DNA of 64,000 nt from [Phialemoniopsis] sp. UDSM-2020 (Eukaryota > Ascomycota > Sordariomycetes > Thyridiales > Thyridiaceae). A model generated the notes under the pieces. That model saw only the letters and a list, made by a program, of their open reading frames with translations. It was not told where the DNA came from and made no database searches. A program made the translations under genes and the position numbers. Location: the NCBI GenBank assembly GCA_018873225.1, contig JAEILZ010000005.1:3038001-3102000 (forward strand), in the 5' to 3' direction. Of this stretch, positions 26,135 through 38,653 are shown piece by piece. Each line of letters begins with the position of its first letter. Positions within the stretch are counted from its first letter, which is position 1.

Positions 26135-27271
26135 ATGCATCGCGTGCAGCGCCTCGGCCACGGCGTCCGCCGACCTCTCTCCTTCTCGATATATCCAACG
26201 GCAGATGGGTGCTGCCTTCTTCAGCAGAGGCGCGGCATCGTTACGGAATCCGACGTCGAGTCGGCGCGCAAGTACTGCGCCAACCAGCTGCGGCACGGCG
26301 ACTACGAGTCCTACCTATTGCGCCAGTTCGTGCCGCGCGCCTCGCAGGATTGCTACGATGCCTTGCGCACCCTCAACCTCGAACTGGCGCGCTTACCCGA
26401 GACCGTTTCCAACCCGACGATAGGCCGCCTGCGCATGCAATTCTGGCGTGACTCGGTCGCCGCCGTATTTGCGGGTTTGCCGCCGCGCGAGCCCATATGC
26501 ATCCTGCTACATGAGGCCATGCGCAAGTTGGCAGAGCGACCCGGAGGGCGAGGCGGCGCCAAGTCAATCAAGTTCTGGCTGACGCGCTTCATCAACACGC
26601 GCGAGCAGTACATGGATAATAGGCCGTTCACGTCACTGGGGGCGCTGGAGGAGTACGCGGAGAACACATACTCGACATTGATGTACATGACGCTGGCATC
26701 GATGCCACTGCGGTCAGTACATACGGACCACCTGGCCAGTCACATAGGCAAGGCATGTGGTATAGTGGCGGTACTTCGTGGCATTCCGGTGTTGTCGGCA
26801 CCGGCGCCACCAATACAATCGCCGGCCGGCTCGAGCAGTGGGAGGAGTCAAGCTTTGCTTCTGCCATTAGATGTTATGGCAGAGACAGGGGTCAAAGAAG
26901 AGGACGTATTTAGGCAAGGGCCGAACGCGGATGGGCTCCAGGACGCCGTCTTCCAGGTGGCGACGAGGGCAAACGATCATATTATCACGGCACAAGAGAT
27001 GCTAAAGAATCTGAAAGCCGGCGCTAGTCCCGGCCATGACTTTGAGCACGAGGGCGAGGAGGAACATGTGTATCCTGCCACCAAGGATTTTGGTGGAGGA
27101 GACAGCGCAGAGGCAGATCTCCACCGCGGATTCGGCGTGCTGCTGGAGGCCATACCAGCGAGCGACTTCTTGTCACGCCTTGAGGCTGCCAATTTCGACC
27201 CATTCCGGGTCAAGGCTAGCTGGAAACTCCCTTGGAGTCTCTGGCGGTCATTGAAGAAGCAACAAATATAA
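26135..27271 (+). CDS. NDUFAF6-like mitochondrial complex I assembly factor
   Basis: Intronless frame of 378 residues. The N-terminus is rich in Arg and lacks acidic residues for about 35 positions, consistent with a mitochondrial presequence. The body is of the squalene/phytoene synthase fold: YCANQLRHGDYESYLLRQFVP near 47-67, IGRLRMQFWRDSV near 100, TLMYMTLASM, and a GKACGIVAVLRGIP segment. The aspartate-rich DXXXD prenyl-diphosphate sites of true squalene synthases are not apparent, as expected of NDUFAF6/Sicily-type proteins, which act in assembly of respiratory complex I rather than in sterol synthesis. The C-terminal WKLPWSLWRSLKKQQI also fits this family. Confidence 0.88.
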   Translation: MHRVQRLGHGVRRPLSFSIYPTADGCCLLQQRRGIVTESDVESARKYCANQLRHGDYESYLLRQFVPRASQDCYDALRTLNLELARLPETVSNPTIGRLRMQFWRDSVAAVFAGLPPREPICILLHEAMRKLAERPGGRGGAKSIKFWLTRFINTREQYMDNRPFTSLGALEEYAENTYSTLMYMTLASMPLRSVHTDHLASHIGKACGIVAVLRGIPVLSAPAPPIQSPAGSSSGRSQALLLPLDVMAETGVKEEDVFRQGPNADGLQDAVFQVATRANDHIITAQEMLKNLKAGASPGHDFEHEGEEEHVYPATKDFGGGDSAEADLHRGFGVLLEAIPASDFLSRLEAANFDPFRVKASWKLPWSLWRSLKKQQI

Positions 27272-30200
27272 AGTCTCCCGTCCAGATTGCCCGTCCCAGT
27301 TACCAGTGTCATGCATTATCTGGGGAGTTGATGGTAAGAGACCTGCTTCTGAATATAGGAAAATTAGTGAAGGGCGAAGTTCGGCATCAGGTTCATGGGG
27401 CGACGCCCTGCGTGGACCTCGAGTTTTTGAAACTCAGGAAGCTGTCCAATATAGGCAAGTAAATGGAGACGACGAGCCTCATGTGATGGCAAGAGAACGA
27501 TCTAGCGTAACGACATGTCGAGTCGGCAATTGCCTAGCCTAGCCGAGCTTTGGGCTCGGTTCTCAGCTGGCATCTCCGTGAAGGGTCGGAATTTGGGCTG
27601 AACCGGGAAGCTCGTCGGCATCGTCTGCCGCGAAAGGTCGGCCAATAGTTACCTAATACCTACCAGGATGTCGCGTCTGGGCTTTTCTAGAGGCGTCAGA
27701 GCCTCAAGCCATGCCAAGGAGCGAGAGAGGGAGAAAATACCTTACCCACTATTTTCTGTTCAATTCAGTAACTGCGTGCGAAGTCCTTGACTTCGTGTGG
27801 ATTCTTCGATTTTGAGCCGCGCAGAGAACCTTGCGGGTGGCTTCCTGCGGGAGACAGGGATTAGCAGGAGCCAAGGAATGCAGGAATTGCGACCGGGTAC
27901 CTGACGATCGAACGAGGAGGACATGTAGCGAATGGCGGGCGCTGAACTGCTGCTCATGCCCCCGCTTGACAGCAACGGTGTGCCTCATGACCCTTGGGAG
28001 CCCGATTATCGGAGGTGTGGTGTAAGAACGTTGTGTCATGGCACTTCACATGAACCGCCGTTCTTGGCTAATAAAATTTGGTGATGACTCTTGCATTAAC
28101 AAGGGCGAAGCACGGAGAACAGAAAAGAGAACCGGATGAGAGCAACCATCGCGCCGTTATCCCCCGTAACCCCATACCATCACCTCCATCGTGTTGCTGC
28201 GGGGAGGGTATGTTTTGTGATACCTCCACCTTGTTTGAAGCCAGAGGGTCAATGGGTCGAGGAGTATGCACCTCGACAAAGGCAGTTTCCGTAAAACGAG
28301 AGACAAATAAGCTCTGTCTTAAAGAATAAAGGCTGACGAAGCAGTCAGGTCTGTAAATAGCAACATGTCTGTCCAGAAGCGTAAAGTTTACATACAAGTA
28401 CGAGAAGTCTGTGCCGGGACTTGATCTGTCTGTGTAAGTCACAGTCAGCACTACCAAAAGTTGTCAATATTACAGCATCGCAGCTAGCAAGGCGCAAGGG
28501 ACTGGGACATATTTGTCAAATGGAATACACACACCGCTCAATTGAACCATGCCACGACTACAAGAACAGCCAGGCCAGACTCAAGGCGAATGTCACGATC
28601 ATCAAGGGTGAATGAGCAAATCGATCGGCAAAAGCACCGTCGGCCAACGACCCATTGTGCAGGCAGGCAGGCCCTTCCTCTTTCACGATCCATATTTTCC
28701 AAGGAATTAGGACAAGCCACACGAGAAAACTTCAAATGTCGCCATGACCTGTGTATCCACAAATGGAGCCCAGTCCCCTCTGTCTAATGGGAATAAAGAC
28801 TTGGACCAGGTGGGAGTGGGAAGGGGGAAAGCGTTCCCGCTCCCTCTGACAGGGATGTCTGTGGTGGGCAGTAGTTGGAAGGCGCCGCCCTCGCTATGTC
28901 CTTCTTCCACTGGCGCGAAAACCTTAAAAAAGAAGAATGAACAGAAAATTCTTTTTTTTTTCTTCCCAATGCCCTTGTTGTAATGGGCTCCACTTGCCGA
29001 CGTAAGTGGTTACACTTGCGCCCACCAATCGAAACGTGCGCTGGCTGGCAACCCGTGACAGTTTAGGCAAGAGCCCCACTGAAAAGTTGGATCTCCAGCG
29101 TTCTTTCCTGTGCTGGAAGCTAGAAACGACCTTTTGCGTGCAGAGAATGCAACCCGTGTGAAGGATGACTCAAGCCCGATCGAGGCGGCACTGTGCTTCG
29201 GGCGGCTGTCCGCCCACAGATTCACTGCTGTCCGGTCTCATCCCTAAATGCTGCTCGGCTGGGCGCACCCAATCCGGACATTCAGATCCTCTGAATTGTC
29301 GGATATGAGCAGAAGAGGGCAGCAATTCTAACGATACACGAGTTGGCTGCCCAGAGTTGTACTTGAATTTGTCCGTACATACAAGCACCTTGTTGTCCGA
29401 TGCACCTGTCCTCAATCCCCACTTGCACAGTCCATGCCTTACTGATCACACTTGGTCTGTTCACATGAATACGGCATGCCGTACACGAACAATTCAAACT
29501 CAAGTAAGCATGACGATGCTATAGACCAAACGCTGTATTTTCGGTGCTGGTTCGGTGTAGACTTTTCCTGTGAAAATGTATCAAGGTACTGAGGTACGTT
29601 GCTGAGGGGCCGCATGTAACCGTCGGCCGCCGCCTTTCAGCAACATTGAAAAGTACCTGGACAAGAATATCCACTTTCACGATCTTGCACACGCACGACA
29701 TTGGAGCTGTGGATGCGCTCATCCATGACAATTGCAGTTGCCATGGATTGGGGGGAGGGGGCATAAGAAATACTGGATCATTGCGTGTTATTGTGCGGTG
29801 TGATGTGCGCAAGTATTCAAGTATCTTTTGCGCACGCGGCGCGTGGGAAAGCTGGCGGCACAACTTCATGATTCTAGCCAGCACACATCATACCATGCCC
29901 ATCCAAGATCGTCCCAGAAATATGAGCATCTCCCATGGCAATTGCAGAATCCAGCTAGCTGCCATCCCGCATTCCGTGCTACAGCACCGTTTGGGCCACG
30001 CCCTACATCCTGAGAGATCTGTTGGATCTTGCTTTCCCCTCGTCTCCTCCCTCCGTTTTAGGAGATTGCTGACGAGTAAATCTAGGGGACCTTTTCGGCC
30101 AGCAACAGACAGCCCTGGGAGTCAAGCGGCTAGCCTCCCGAAACGCTAAGATCTCCCATGGAAAATGACTAGCGCCAAGGTACTTCACTCCGTTCATCAT

Positions 30201-31403
30201 ATACCGCCAAAAATTTTCAATGACATGTCTATCCCTCCGCCTTCTGGACCCCTTGGACGCCGCCCCGTTCTGGCGCTTTCAGTTCATTGTTGCGGTGGGC
30301 GGACGGACGCTTCTAGAGCACCCTCCCTTGTCTTGTTTGCTCTAGGGAAAGTATGTAAAATTGGCATAGTTACGTGTATGTAGGTATGTGCCGTCGGACT
30401 AGAAAGGTACTTCACGTCGATGTGCTGCTAGGGCGGCGGGCTTGGTACTCCGGCTTGGTACTCCGAAGTTGGGAGGGCGCAGGAGAAAAATCCCATGAAC
30501 AATGCCGGTGGAGCCATCACCGATCCAAGTACCGCCCCGACTCAGGCTATGGCAATCCCATGACACATAATTACACGACGGTGGACGCCGACCAAGGCGA
30601 CACCGCATCACACCAAAAAAGTTGCAAACATACAAATAAACCTGGGCCCCGCTATCGCAGATGCTTCGGTATTGTGAATTCTGTTTTTCCTTGAACAAAA
30701 AAAGATTACTTCCCCTGACGCAAACGAGTTTGAGATTCACTCGATATCACGAAGCATCTTCAACGTTACCATACGTCCCGAGATCCCACTACAGAACACC
30801 TCCATACCCACCAGCGAGACAAACCCCAGAGTGTGCCCCCCCGCCCGCAAGCGATTCAGCCACTTACACCCGTCATCGGACACCCCCGAACGCCCACCGT
30901 TTGCCTACGAGTCTACGACCACGCAATTCAAACAAACGGAAAGCTGAAGAGCAGGATTGATCTCTACTGCATCGCAATACACCTCGTTCCAACCAGACCT
31001 CAATTTTTTTCTCCCTGGCAAGAGAAGAGAGGGGGATCCCCATAACGATTTCGGCCTAAGCAAATCGAGAGTGCGTCTGGTCGACACTCCGTCATCGCTG
31101 CAGTCGATCAGCAGACCATCCGCATTCTGCATTTCCGATCCCAATTGGCAAAGAGGTGCATTGCAAGAAAGCTACGCTACTTGCAATTGCTTTGCCCCGG
31201 ATTTTTGCTGCAGGCGCTCGGTAGAACAGCCCTAGCTCTCCGTTAGCAGCATCAATCATATCATCTGTTCACGCAATTTGGGAGCTTGGCTTTTTGGCGA
31301 CCCCGCCCACCTCGTCATCTGCTCTTCCACCACCCACCCCCCTCCGCTTCAGGCACAGCAGTCGCTTCAGTGTGGGCCTGCGCCGCTCTCAGAGTCAGAA
31401 GAC
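27272..31403. other. Long intergenic region of 4.1 kb upstream of arrestin gene
   Basis: No gene is supported. The left end is the 3' flank of the NDUFAF6-like gene; the right end must hold a promoter and probably a long, A/C-rich 5' leader of the arrestin gene. It contains a perfect 13-bp tandem duplication at 30439-30464 (GGCTTGGTACTCC twice). Several short frames with ATG occur near 30700-31300 and could act as upstream frames, but this cannot be decided from sequence. Confidence 0.5.
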
Positions 31404-33003
31404 ATGCCACACAAAGTGACAAGCTTCTTGGAAGCCTCTCTCACCTCGCTCGAAAATCAGGTTCTCCAGCTCAAGAAGGACAGACGCCCGTCGCCTCATC
31501 CCACTGGCAAAAAGTCGCGGAGCTCCGAGCGCATGTTCTCGTATGCATTTCAGATGCCCGACGACGCCCACGAGGGCCGTCACTCCACCTCTTCCTCCAT
31601 GTCCACCCGCAAGTCGCCCAGGTCGTCCATAAAATCGGACAAGGAGAAGCATGAGGAGCACCACCACCACCGCCTCTCCTTCCCGGGCCTGCACCTGGGC
31701 CGGTCTAGCAAGGAGGCGCACCACAACCCGGGTCTTGCGCTCGAGTGCAAGATCGAATCGCCGCCACTACTGATGCACGGTGACGCCCAGAACAGCACTG
31801 GCGCGCTCCTGTCTGGCCAGTTCTTCCTCAACGTTAAGCACGAGGGCTTCCAGATGGAGTCGTTCACTGCGACGCTGCGAATCCACGTCGTGCAGAAGCG
31901 CCCCTTCATTGCCCACTGCCACAACTGCAGCCACCAGTACACAGATGTTCACAAGTGGACGTTTCTCCAGACGCCACTCAATCTGGCCAAGGGTATGTTA
32001 ATCCCCCGCATCTTATCGGTGCTCCGATATGCGCATCTTGGAAACCCATGACTAATCATACTTTCTAGGTTCACATCAATTCCCCTTTACGGTTCTCCTC
32101 GAGGGGCACCTCCCCGCAAGCATGGATGGACCGCTGTCGTCCATCTCGTATGAGCTCAAGGCCGAGGCCAACCCCATGCCCGGCTATGGCGTGCCTGTCA
32201 AGTTCGACAAGGTCCTTGACGTGAAGCGCGCTCTTCCGCCATCAGAGGTGCCCCACCACTCCATTCGCGTCTTCCCCCCGACCAATATCAAGGCCAGCGT
32301 GCACTTTCCTCAGGTCATCCACCCCATCGGCACCAACACGCTCTCCCTGCGCATGGATGGCATTGCCAAGGTCAACAACAAGGCCGAGACTATCGAGTAT
32401 TGGAAACTCAAGAAGCTCACCTGGCGTCTGGAGGAGACGATCAAGACGGTGGCGCCGGCTTGCGAGAAGCATGCGCCCAAGGAGCCGCCCAAGGAGGAGG
32501 ACTCGACCGAGCAGGATCCCGCCAAGAAGGGCGTCACCCGCACCGATACCCGTGTCATCGGCGAGAAGACCATGTTCAACGGTTGGAAGAGCAACTACGC
32601 AGGTGCCGACGACTCGAACGTCGAGCTCGAGTTTGAGTACATGCTCAACAGGCACGCCAAGCACACCTGTGACCTCAAGTCGCGCGACGGAACCGAGGTG
32701 ACGCACCAGCTTATGGTGGAGATGGTGGTGTCGCAGGAGTGGGCACCAGTGGGCAAGCCGGCGCTCGTCACTCAGACCGGCGTCGGGCGCATCCTACGCA
32801 TGCACTTTGCGACCACGCTCACGGAGCGTGGCGGCATTGGTATCTCGTGGGACAACGAGGCACCGCCAATTTACCAGGACGTCCCGCCCAGCCCACCAGC
32901 CTACAAGGGTGACGATCTGCCCGAATACCCCTTCTGCGAGATTGAGAACATGGAGGCGCTGGAAGCCCCCATGAGTCCCACAGTGACGCCCAGGCAGTTG
33001 TAA
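31404..33003 (+). CDS. LDB19/ART1-type arrestin-related trafficking adaptor
   Basis: Two exons, 31404-31992 and 32069-33003, encode 507 residues starting MPHKVTSFLEASL. A Ser/Lys/His-rich N-terminus (about residues 30-100) is followed by the arrestin-like core: the GALLSGQFFLNVKHEGF strand pair, TATLRIHVVQKRPFI with the HCHNCSHQ cysteine/histidine cluster, and later IKASVHFPQVIHPIGTNTL. Two PPxY motifs, PPIY at 462-465 and PPAY at 472-475, are the docking sites for WW domains of the Rsp5/NEDD4 ubiquitin ligase. Such adaptors bring the ligase to plasma-membrane transporters so that they are ubiquitinated and endocytosed. Family assignment is by recall of the LDB19 pattern; which transporters it serves is unknown. 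Confidence 0.85.
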
Positions 33004-34262
33004 GACTGCCGGCCACTTCAAGCACATCAGTTGCTTACCTGGCAATGCGAACAGCAAATGATCTGCATTAATGTGGATTCGAGATCATATTGCTCACGAC
33101 CTTTCTTTTCAGCATCAAACAATCGCAATATACCCGTCTCCGACGCCGCATCCAGCGCCGCACTGAGATATCCTTCGCGATTGCATCGACCTGCTTTCAA
33201 GCACTGCAGCGATTTTTCACTCAACTACATCAATTTTACTTCTTTTTGCCCCCCTTTGAGCGAGATCATGAGCAATGGAGAAATAGGTGTCAAAATAGGA
33301 AGAGGGTAGCTCCCACATGGGACAGTTTAAAAAGGAGGTCCATGACATTGGAGGCGTTTCAGTTGCATTTATGGAAGTAGAAAAACGGTTTGGGAAAAGA
33401 GCCCGGCAGCAATCCCAGAGAGGACCTGCAGCTCCACGATGACGAGTAGTTGACATGTTTGCCATAGAAATACATATTCCCTAATTATAATTCAAAATGA
33501 TGTATCTCAAACCTTGGGGCTTTCCTCGTTATTCTCGCAGCGAATCACTACCGCAGTCAAGATCTTGTGACAGAGCCATCTCTTGACTTGAGGCTCGCAG
33601 ATAATGGATCTTTGTCTCGCGCATTTGGTGGGGAATGGATTGAGGATAGGCTTTGATTCCAGAAGCTCGGATCTGATCGATCTAGAAGATTGATAAGATA
33701 GAACCCGGCACTCCAGTCAAACGGTTCAACGGCACCCTTGTCGACTTAGAAGCATGAACTCGAGCTATCCCCACACTTTCCATGTTCCACAAACCTGGCG
33801 AGCTGGATGTCATCTCTCGAGCTCTTATCGATAAACCGCGAGAGCGGGGTTGACGCTATGACGGGGGGGTTTAGTGGAGCGCTGGAGCGAATGATCAGGC
33901 CAGCAGGCGCGCCGAGTAACTATTACTCACATCCACCACGGCCATCGATGACTACCACGCCTCCTACACCTCCAATTGCTCATCCGGCGAAGACGTCACG
34001 AACCATATCTTATATCCCGACCCTTTCAGGCTTCCTCTTTGGTTCCCTTGAGCGTATTTAAAGGTCTGAACAATTTTTATATCATTCCAAATCTTTGTGA
34101 GAAAGTCATCTCAGTAATCTCGAATCTCACGGTACATGCGCGCGCACACACATCTTGACGGAGCTATCCCACGCCACAACCGGCGCATACAAGCACAATC
34201 TAATAGCCCCAATGATTACCCGAATATTGCGGTAGCCTACTCATTGCCTCCCATTGTTCACC
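33004..34262. other. Intergenic region
   Basis: 3' flank of the arrestin gene and promoter of the GTPase gene. An AT-rich patch around 33475-33500 may be a terminator region. No gene is seen. Confidence 0.6.
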
Positions 34263-36536
34263 ATGGCGACGACAAAAGCACCCAAGCTTCCGCACGAGCG
34301 GCGGAAAGGCGAAGCGGTACGTCTACGTCATTCGTTAGGTCCCACCAGCTGTGCAGTTTGCGCGCGATTGTCCGGGGTTGCGATACGAACCGAGGGACCC
34401 GCTCGAGGACAAGTACTAATCCTATATACCATGCATGAAGGCACTCAGCGACTTCGCCGACTACGTCGAGAAGCAGCAGGCTCTACGCTACCCCGCTGCG
34501 AAACAAGAGACCGATGCGGGCGCTGGCGATGGCGGCAGCGCCCCGGCCCCGACCACCGTGACGGACCAGCATTCCGAGCTCGACGACATTCTCGACTCTC
34601 TCGACCTCGAGGACTCGGCCCCGAGGATACCCCTGCGAGAGCTGCTTCTAGGCGGCGCAAATTCGACCACCGACACGGTTGCTGACGACACCGATGACGC
34701 TTCATTACAGAACCTCGCTGATCTGTTAGCGGAGCGCGTGCGCGATGGGCATGGCGAGGCGGTCTTTGACCTTGGTTTCGAGCACAATGGCGAGTCATTG
34801 GGTTTGACGCGGGAGGAGTGGGATGTGGCTTATGGAAAACTGGTCAAGGCGGCGGGCAGGATACGAGCCGACTGCCAGTTACTCCTCTCTAGGAACGTCG
34901 GGGGTGATGTCGATGTCGCAGTAAATGGAAAGAGCCGGGAGAAGGACTGCACCGGTAAAGTCATGATTCGCCAAGTTCCGGACACAGTGGAGAGCGTCAT
35001 TGAGACGAGGATAGCGGTTGTTGGAAATGGTAAGCGGTGGCACATGCCCCGGGGCTGCTACGAGGCGTTCGAGACCGCTTTTACTAACGGCGCGATAGTC
35101 GATGCTGGCAAGAGTTCCATGTTGGGTGTTTTGGTCAAGGGCGACTTGGACGATGGTCGAGGCAGGGCCCGAGTGAACCTATTCCGGCACAAGCACGAGA
35201 TCGAGACGGGCCGGACCAGCTCTGTTGGTATGGAGATCATGGGCTTTGACACCAAGGGACAAGTGGTGAGCTCTGACACACCTGGCAGTATGTTCTCTCG
35301 CTTACTTCCTGATTTGGCCAAAAGCTAACAGCTCGCTCCTAGGAAAACTCTCGTGGGAGGAGATTGGCAAGCGGAGTGCCAAAGTCATCACTTTCACCGA
35401 TCTGGCTGGTCACGAGCGGTACCTCCGCACCACCGTCTTTGGTCTGTTGTCTAGCAGCCCCAACTACTGCCTGCTCATGGTCGCAGCCAACAATGGCTTA
35501 GTTGGCATGTCCAAGGAGCACTTGGGTATCGCTTTGGCTCTCAACGTTCCTGTCATGGTTGTCATCACCAAGATCGACATCTGCCCGCCGAACATTCTGG
35601 AGCAGACCATCACTCAGATCACGCGAATTCTCAAGAGTCCGGGAGCGAGGAAGATTCCTATCTTCATCAAGAACAGAGATGAGTGCGTCAGCACAGCCAC
35701 CCAGTTTGTGTCGCAGAGGATATGTCCAATCTTCCAGGTCTCCAACGTAACGGGCGAGAATCTCGATCTGGTGCGCACATTCCTCAACATTCTTCCTCAT
35801 CACGGACGCTACGACTCGGACGCTGCCTTTGAGTTCCACATCAACGACACGTTCTCGGTCCCGTTCGTGGGCACGGTAGTCAGCGGCATCGTCAAGTCGG
35901 GCGTCATCCATGCTGGCGACAACGTCTGGGTTGGACCCGACTCGAATGGTAATTTCACGGCTACAAGCATCAGGTCTATCGAGCGGAAGAGGATAGCCGT
36001 TCCGGCGGCCTCGGCGGGACAGTCTGCGTCCTTTGCTCTCAAGAAGATGCGCCGAAAGGATGTCCGTAAGGGGCAAGTCGTGCTGATTAAGGGCGAGGAG
36101 CAGCCCAAGGTTTATCGGGACTTCATTGCGGAGGGTAAGTCACATCCTCAAGGCTCACAATCTGTCGACTTGAGGTGTTTGGCTAACATTGTATTTCGCA
36201 GTACTCATCCTCTCGCACGCAACCACCATCAAGACCAAGTACCAGGCGATGCTGCACGTCGGTCCTGTTTCACAGACCTGTGCCATTATTGATGTCGACC
36301 GTCCCTTTATACGGACAGGTGACCGGGCGACAGTGGCTTTCCGCTTCGTCCAGCGACCGGAGTATCTCGCTCCGGGTGACAGGATATTGTTCCGTGAGGG
36401 TCGCACCAAAGGCCTTGGTATTGTCAAGTCCGTTGGCTATGACCCTGACAAGCCTTTGTCGCAGCAGACGGGCGGGAAGACGTTATTAGATGAGACCCAG
36501 AACGGGACTGGATTGAGCAAGGTGATGGTTGGTTAA
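34263..36536 (+). CDS. GTPBP1-like translational GTPase
   Basis: Five exons, 34263-34316, 34441-35029, 35099-35287, 35343-36134 and 36202-36536, encode 652 residues. The small first exon gives MATTKAPKLPHERRKGEA; an alternative in-frame ATG at 34435 would drop it. G1 is GNVDAGKS (213-220, split by intron 2), G3 DLAGHE (297-302) and G4 TKID (353-356). EF-Tu-like domains 2 and 3 follow (FVGTVVSGIVKSGVIHAGD, RATVAFRFVQRPEYLAPGDRI). The GTPBP1/2 family are EF-Tu-like GTPases linked to ribosome rescue and mRNA decay in the cytosol. The annotated end (LSKVMVG) is short and a second frame just beyond looks protein-like to 36600, so the true C-terminus is uncertain. Confidence 0.9.
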
Positions 36537-36968
36537 GATTCCTCGCGTTGAACAAGCTCCCAAGGAAGATCAGCAAGATTGGGTTTGCTGCGGTTACTAA
36601 GCGAAAGCGAGGTTCTGGAGACGTGTATTACCGTATGCTCATTGCTCTGGCGTTTGATTGTTTGTTTCATGTTCTGTTCATTTCTTTCTATAATTTACTA
36701 GGCTTGCCTGCTCTACTAGATAGGGCTGGTTGTGAACGAGTCTGGGAGGCAGCGAGTGAGGTATCTCCCCTGTCATTCTCTTTTATTGAGATTGAGGAAT
36801 GTTGCATTCTTTCTTTACAGGTTTTTTTTTTTTTTTTTTTTTTAATTTCTAAGGCTCCTAGCTAAGTTGAGATTACAACTCCAGATCGACTGACTCCGCT
36901 GATCATCAGTCAAGTGATGGTTATCGAAATGTATATGATACTTGTTCATCAATTTTGACAGTGCCCCT
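36537..36968. other. Intergenic region between convergent genes
   Basis: The left end contains a frame that may belong to the GTPase C-terminus (to 36600). A run of 22 thymines lies at 36822-36843. No separate gene is seen. Confidence 0.6.
36822..36843 (+). repeat. Homopolymer run of 22 thymines
   Basis: An uninterrupted T run preceded by CTTTACAG. It is the longest homopolymer in the window and lies in the 3' region between convergent genes. The length may vary between isolates or contain assembly error. Confidence 0.9.
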
Positions 36969-37958
36969 TCAGTGATCAAACATCTTCTTGATTGTGACAT
37001 CGAACGTCTCGGGCTCACGTCCCAGCAATTGCGTTAACGTCTCCGTGACAACGGCCGTCTCGCCTGCTCTCAACCCCTCCCAAGCGGTAGCCCACGACAC
37101 CGCCATCTCCGTGCTGCCAAACCTACCCTTGACCTGCTCCTGCGCTGCGTATTCCTCGGCCGAGACCTCGCGGATGCGGATCTTGTCCCTGTCTCCAGTC
37201 GCGGCCTCGCTTATCACGGCCACGGTCTCCGCTAGCGTCCACACTCGCGGGCCGGTAAGCAGCACAATGCCGTTGGTCCACTCGGCCGGGTACTCCTCCG
37301 GCCCGTCCAGATACCGCGCAATGATCCGCGCGCTCGCCTCGCCCAGCTCGTCGCGCTTGACCCACGCCACCCCGGGCGCCGACCCGTCGTGCGGTATCAG
37401 CACCTCACTCGGCGGAGCACTGGTCCGATCAGGCTTGACAGCGAACGCCGTGTAGATGGGGAACGACTCGGAATAAAGCCCTTCCCGGATCGACGTGAAT
37501 GTGATTTTACCATCAGCGGCCAGCTCGCGCAGGTGCCGCTCCGTGTCGAGGTGCGCCTGCATGACGACGGCGCGCGACGAGCGCGAGCCCGCGGCGCCCG
37601 CGAAGGCGAGCGACGAGTAAAAGATGTGGCGCACGCCCGCGGCGACGGCGGCGTCGACGGCGCGCGCGTGCAGCGTCGTGCGCAGGTCGTGCACGTGCGA
37701 AGGGTAGGAGACGAGGAAGAGCGCATCTAGCCCGGCGAAGGCGGCCTGCAGCTCCGCCTGGGAGGACTCGAACGAGGCCTCGCGGACGGTCGCGCCGGCG
37801 TCGCCGGTGGTGTAAACGGCCGGGACCTTGGAGGGGTGCCGGCAGATGAGGGTCAGGGCACTGGGCGGGACGAGGGCCGGGGAGAGGTGGGAGAGGGTGC
37901 TGGAGGCGAGGGCGCCGGTGGCCGGGAAGATGCCGAGTTTCTTGTGCGGTGTGGACAT
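36969..37958 (-). CDS. NmrA-like NAD(P)-binding protein
   Basis: Intronless frame of 329 residues. The N-terminus KLGIFPATGALASSTLSHL is a degenerate Rossmann glycine motif (ATGALAS in place of GATGXXG). The layout after it is that of NmrA/HSCARG proteins: LTLICRHPSKV, AGLDALFLVSYPS, VDAAVAAGVRHIFYSS near residue 100, then REGLYSESFPIY. NmrA-type proteins sense NAD(P) redox state or act as atypical short-chain reductases; the catalytic Tyr-X3-Lys of classical reductases is not seen. The 5' half is notably rich in G and C. Distinction between regulator and enzyme is not possible here. Confidence 0.85.
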   Translation of the reverse strand: MSTPHKKLGIFPATGALASSTLSHLSPALVPPSALTLICRHPSKVPAVYTTGDAGATVREASFESSQAELQAAFAGLDALFLVSYPSHVHDLRTTLHARAVDAAVAAGVRHIFYSSLAFAGAAGSRSSRAVVMQAHLDTERHLRELAADGKITFTSIREGLYSESFPIYTAFAVKPDRTSAPPSEVLIPHDGSAPGVAWVKRDELGEASARIIARYLDGPEEYPAEWTNGIVLLTGPRVWTLAETVAVISEAATGDRDKIRIREVSAEEYAAQEQVKGRFGSTEMAVSWATAWEGLRAGETAVVTETLTQLLGREPETFDVTIKKMFDH

Positions 37959-38653
37959 TGTGTGGGTGTTTTTTTGCGAAGGGTCGAGGAAAATGCAGCC
38001 AGGAGCTCAAGACAGGACAATATTAAACATGCGGGAGATACTCGTGTCGGTCTACGCGCAAGTTTAGTATCGCCAATGATGGGAGGAGGTGATTTGGTTC
38101 ACTGAGATGCAGGTACGGTATGTGATATATCAATTAGGTGAATCTTGACATCATCGGCCCCGGGAGTACCGTCCCGGCGGATCGGCAGTTGTCCACGGGT
38201 CGCCGCAACTCCCGATACTCATGCTTCAAAGCCCATAGTTCTCAGCTCTTTTGATAGTTCAACATACGGGGCCTTCAAATTCCAGATTCGGTCTCCATGC
38301 CTCTAAAGGTCTTGATATATATACCAGCAGTTGTGCCCTCCGTCGAGAGTGTGAGGAGGTGGCATCAACACTGCTGGTACCAAGTCTAGCGCGGTGCGGG
38401 AACGCAATTAGCTTGCTTGGGACCCCTGCTCAACGGTGCAGCACAGCTATGACGCTAAAAAAAGCCACCAGCCCTGACAAACTTCGGAGTTCAAGAGGAG
38501 TTGAGATTCTCCTTCTCATGGTTCTGTTGAAGAGCTACCTTGGTGGACATCACTGTTGAGACTTGAACTACGTTGCGATATACGGAAGACGTCTGACTTC
38601 GAATGGCCGACTCCCTCATTCAATGACCCTCAAGCCGCGACTTAGAAGCTCCA
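37959..38653. other. Divergent intergenic region
   Basis: Promoter region shared by the NmrA-like gene (minus) and an uncharacterised gene (plus). No coding sequence is recognised. Confidence 0.6.

Noticed and set aside
26135..27271. Squalene or phytoene synthase for terpenoid synthesis
   Set aside because: The fold matches, but the Asp-rich catalytic motifs are not evident and a mitochondrial presequence is present, so an NDUFAF6-type assembly factor is preferred.
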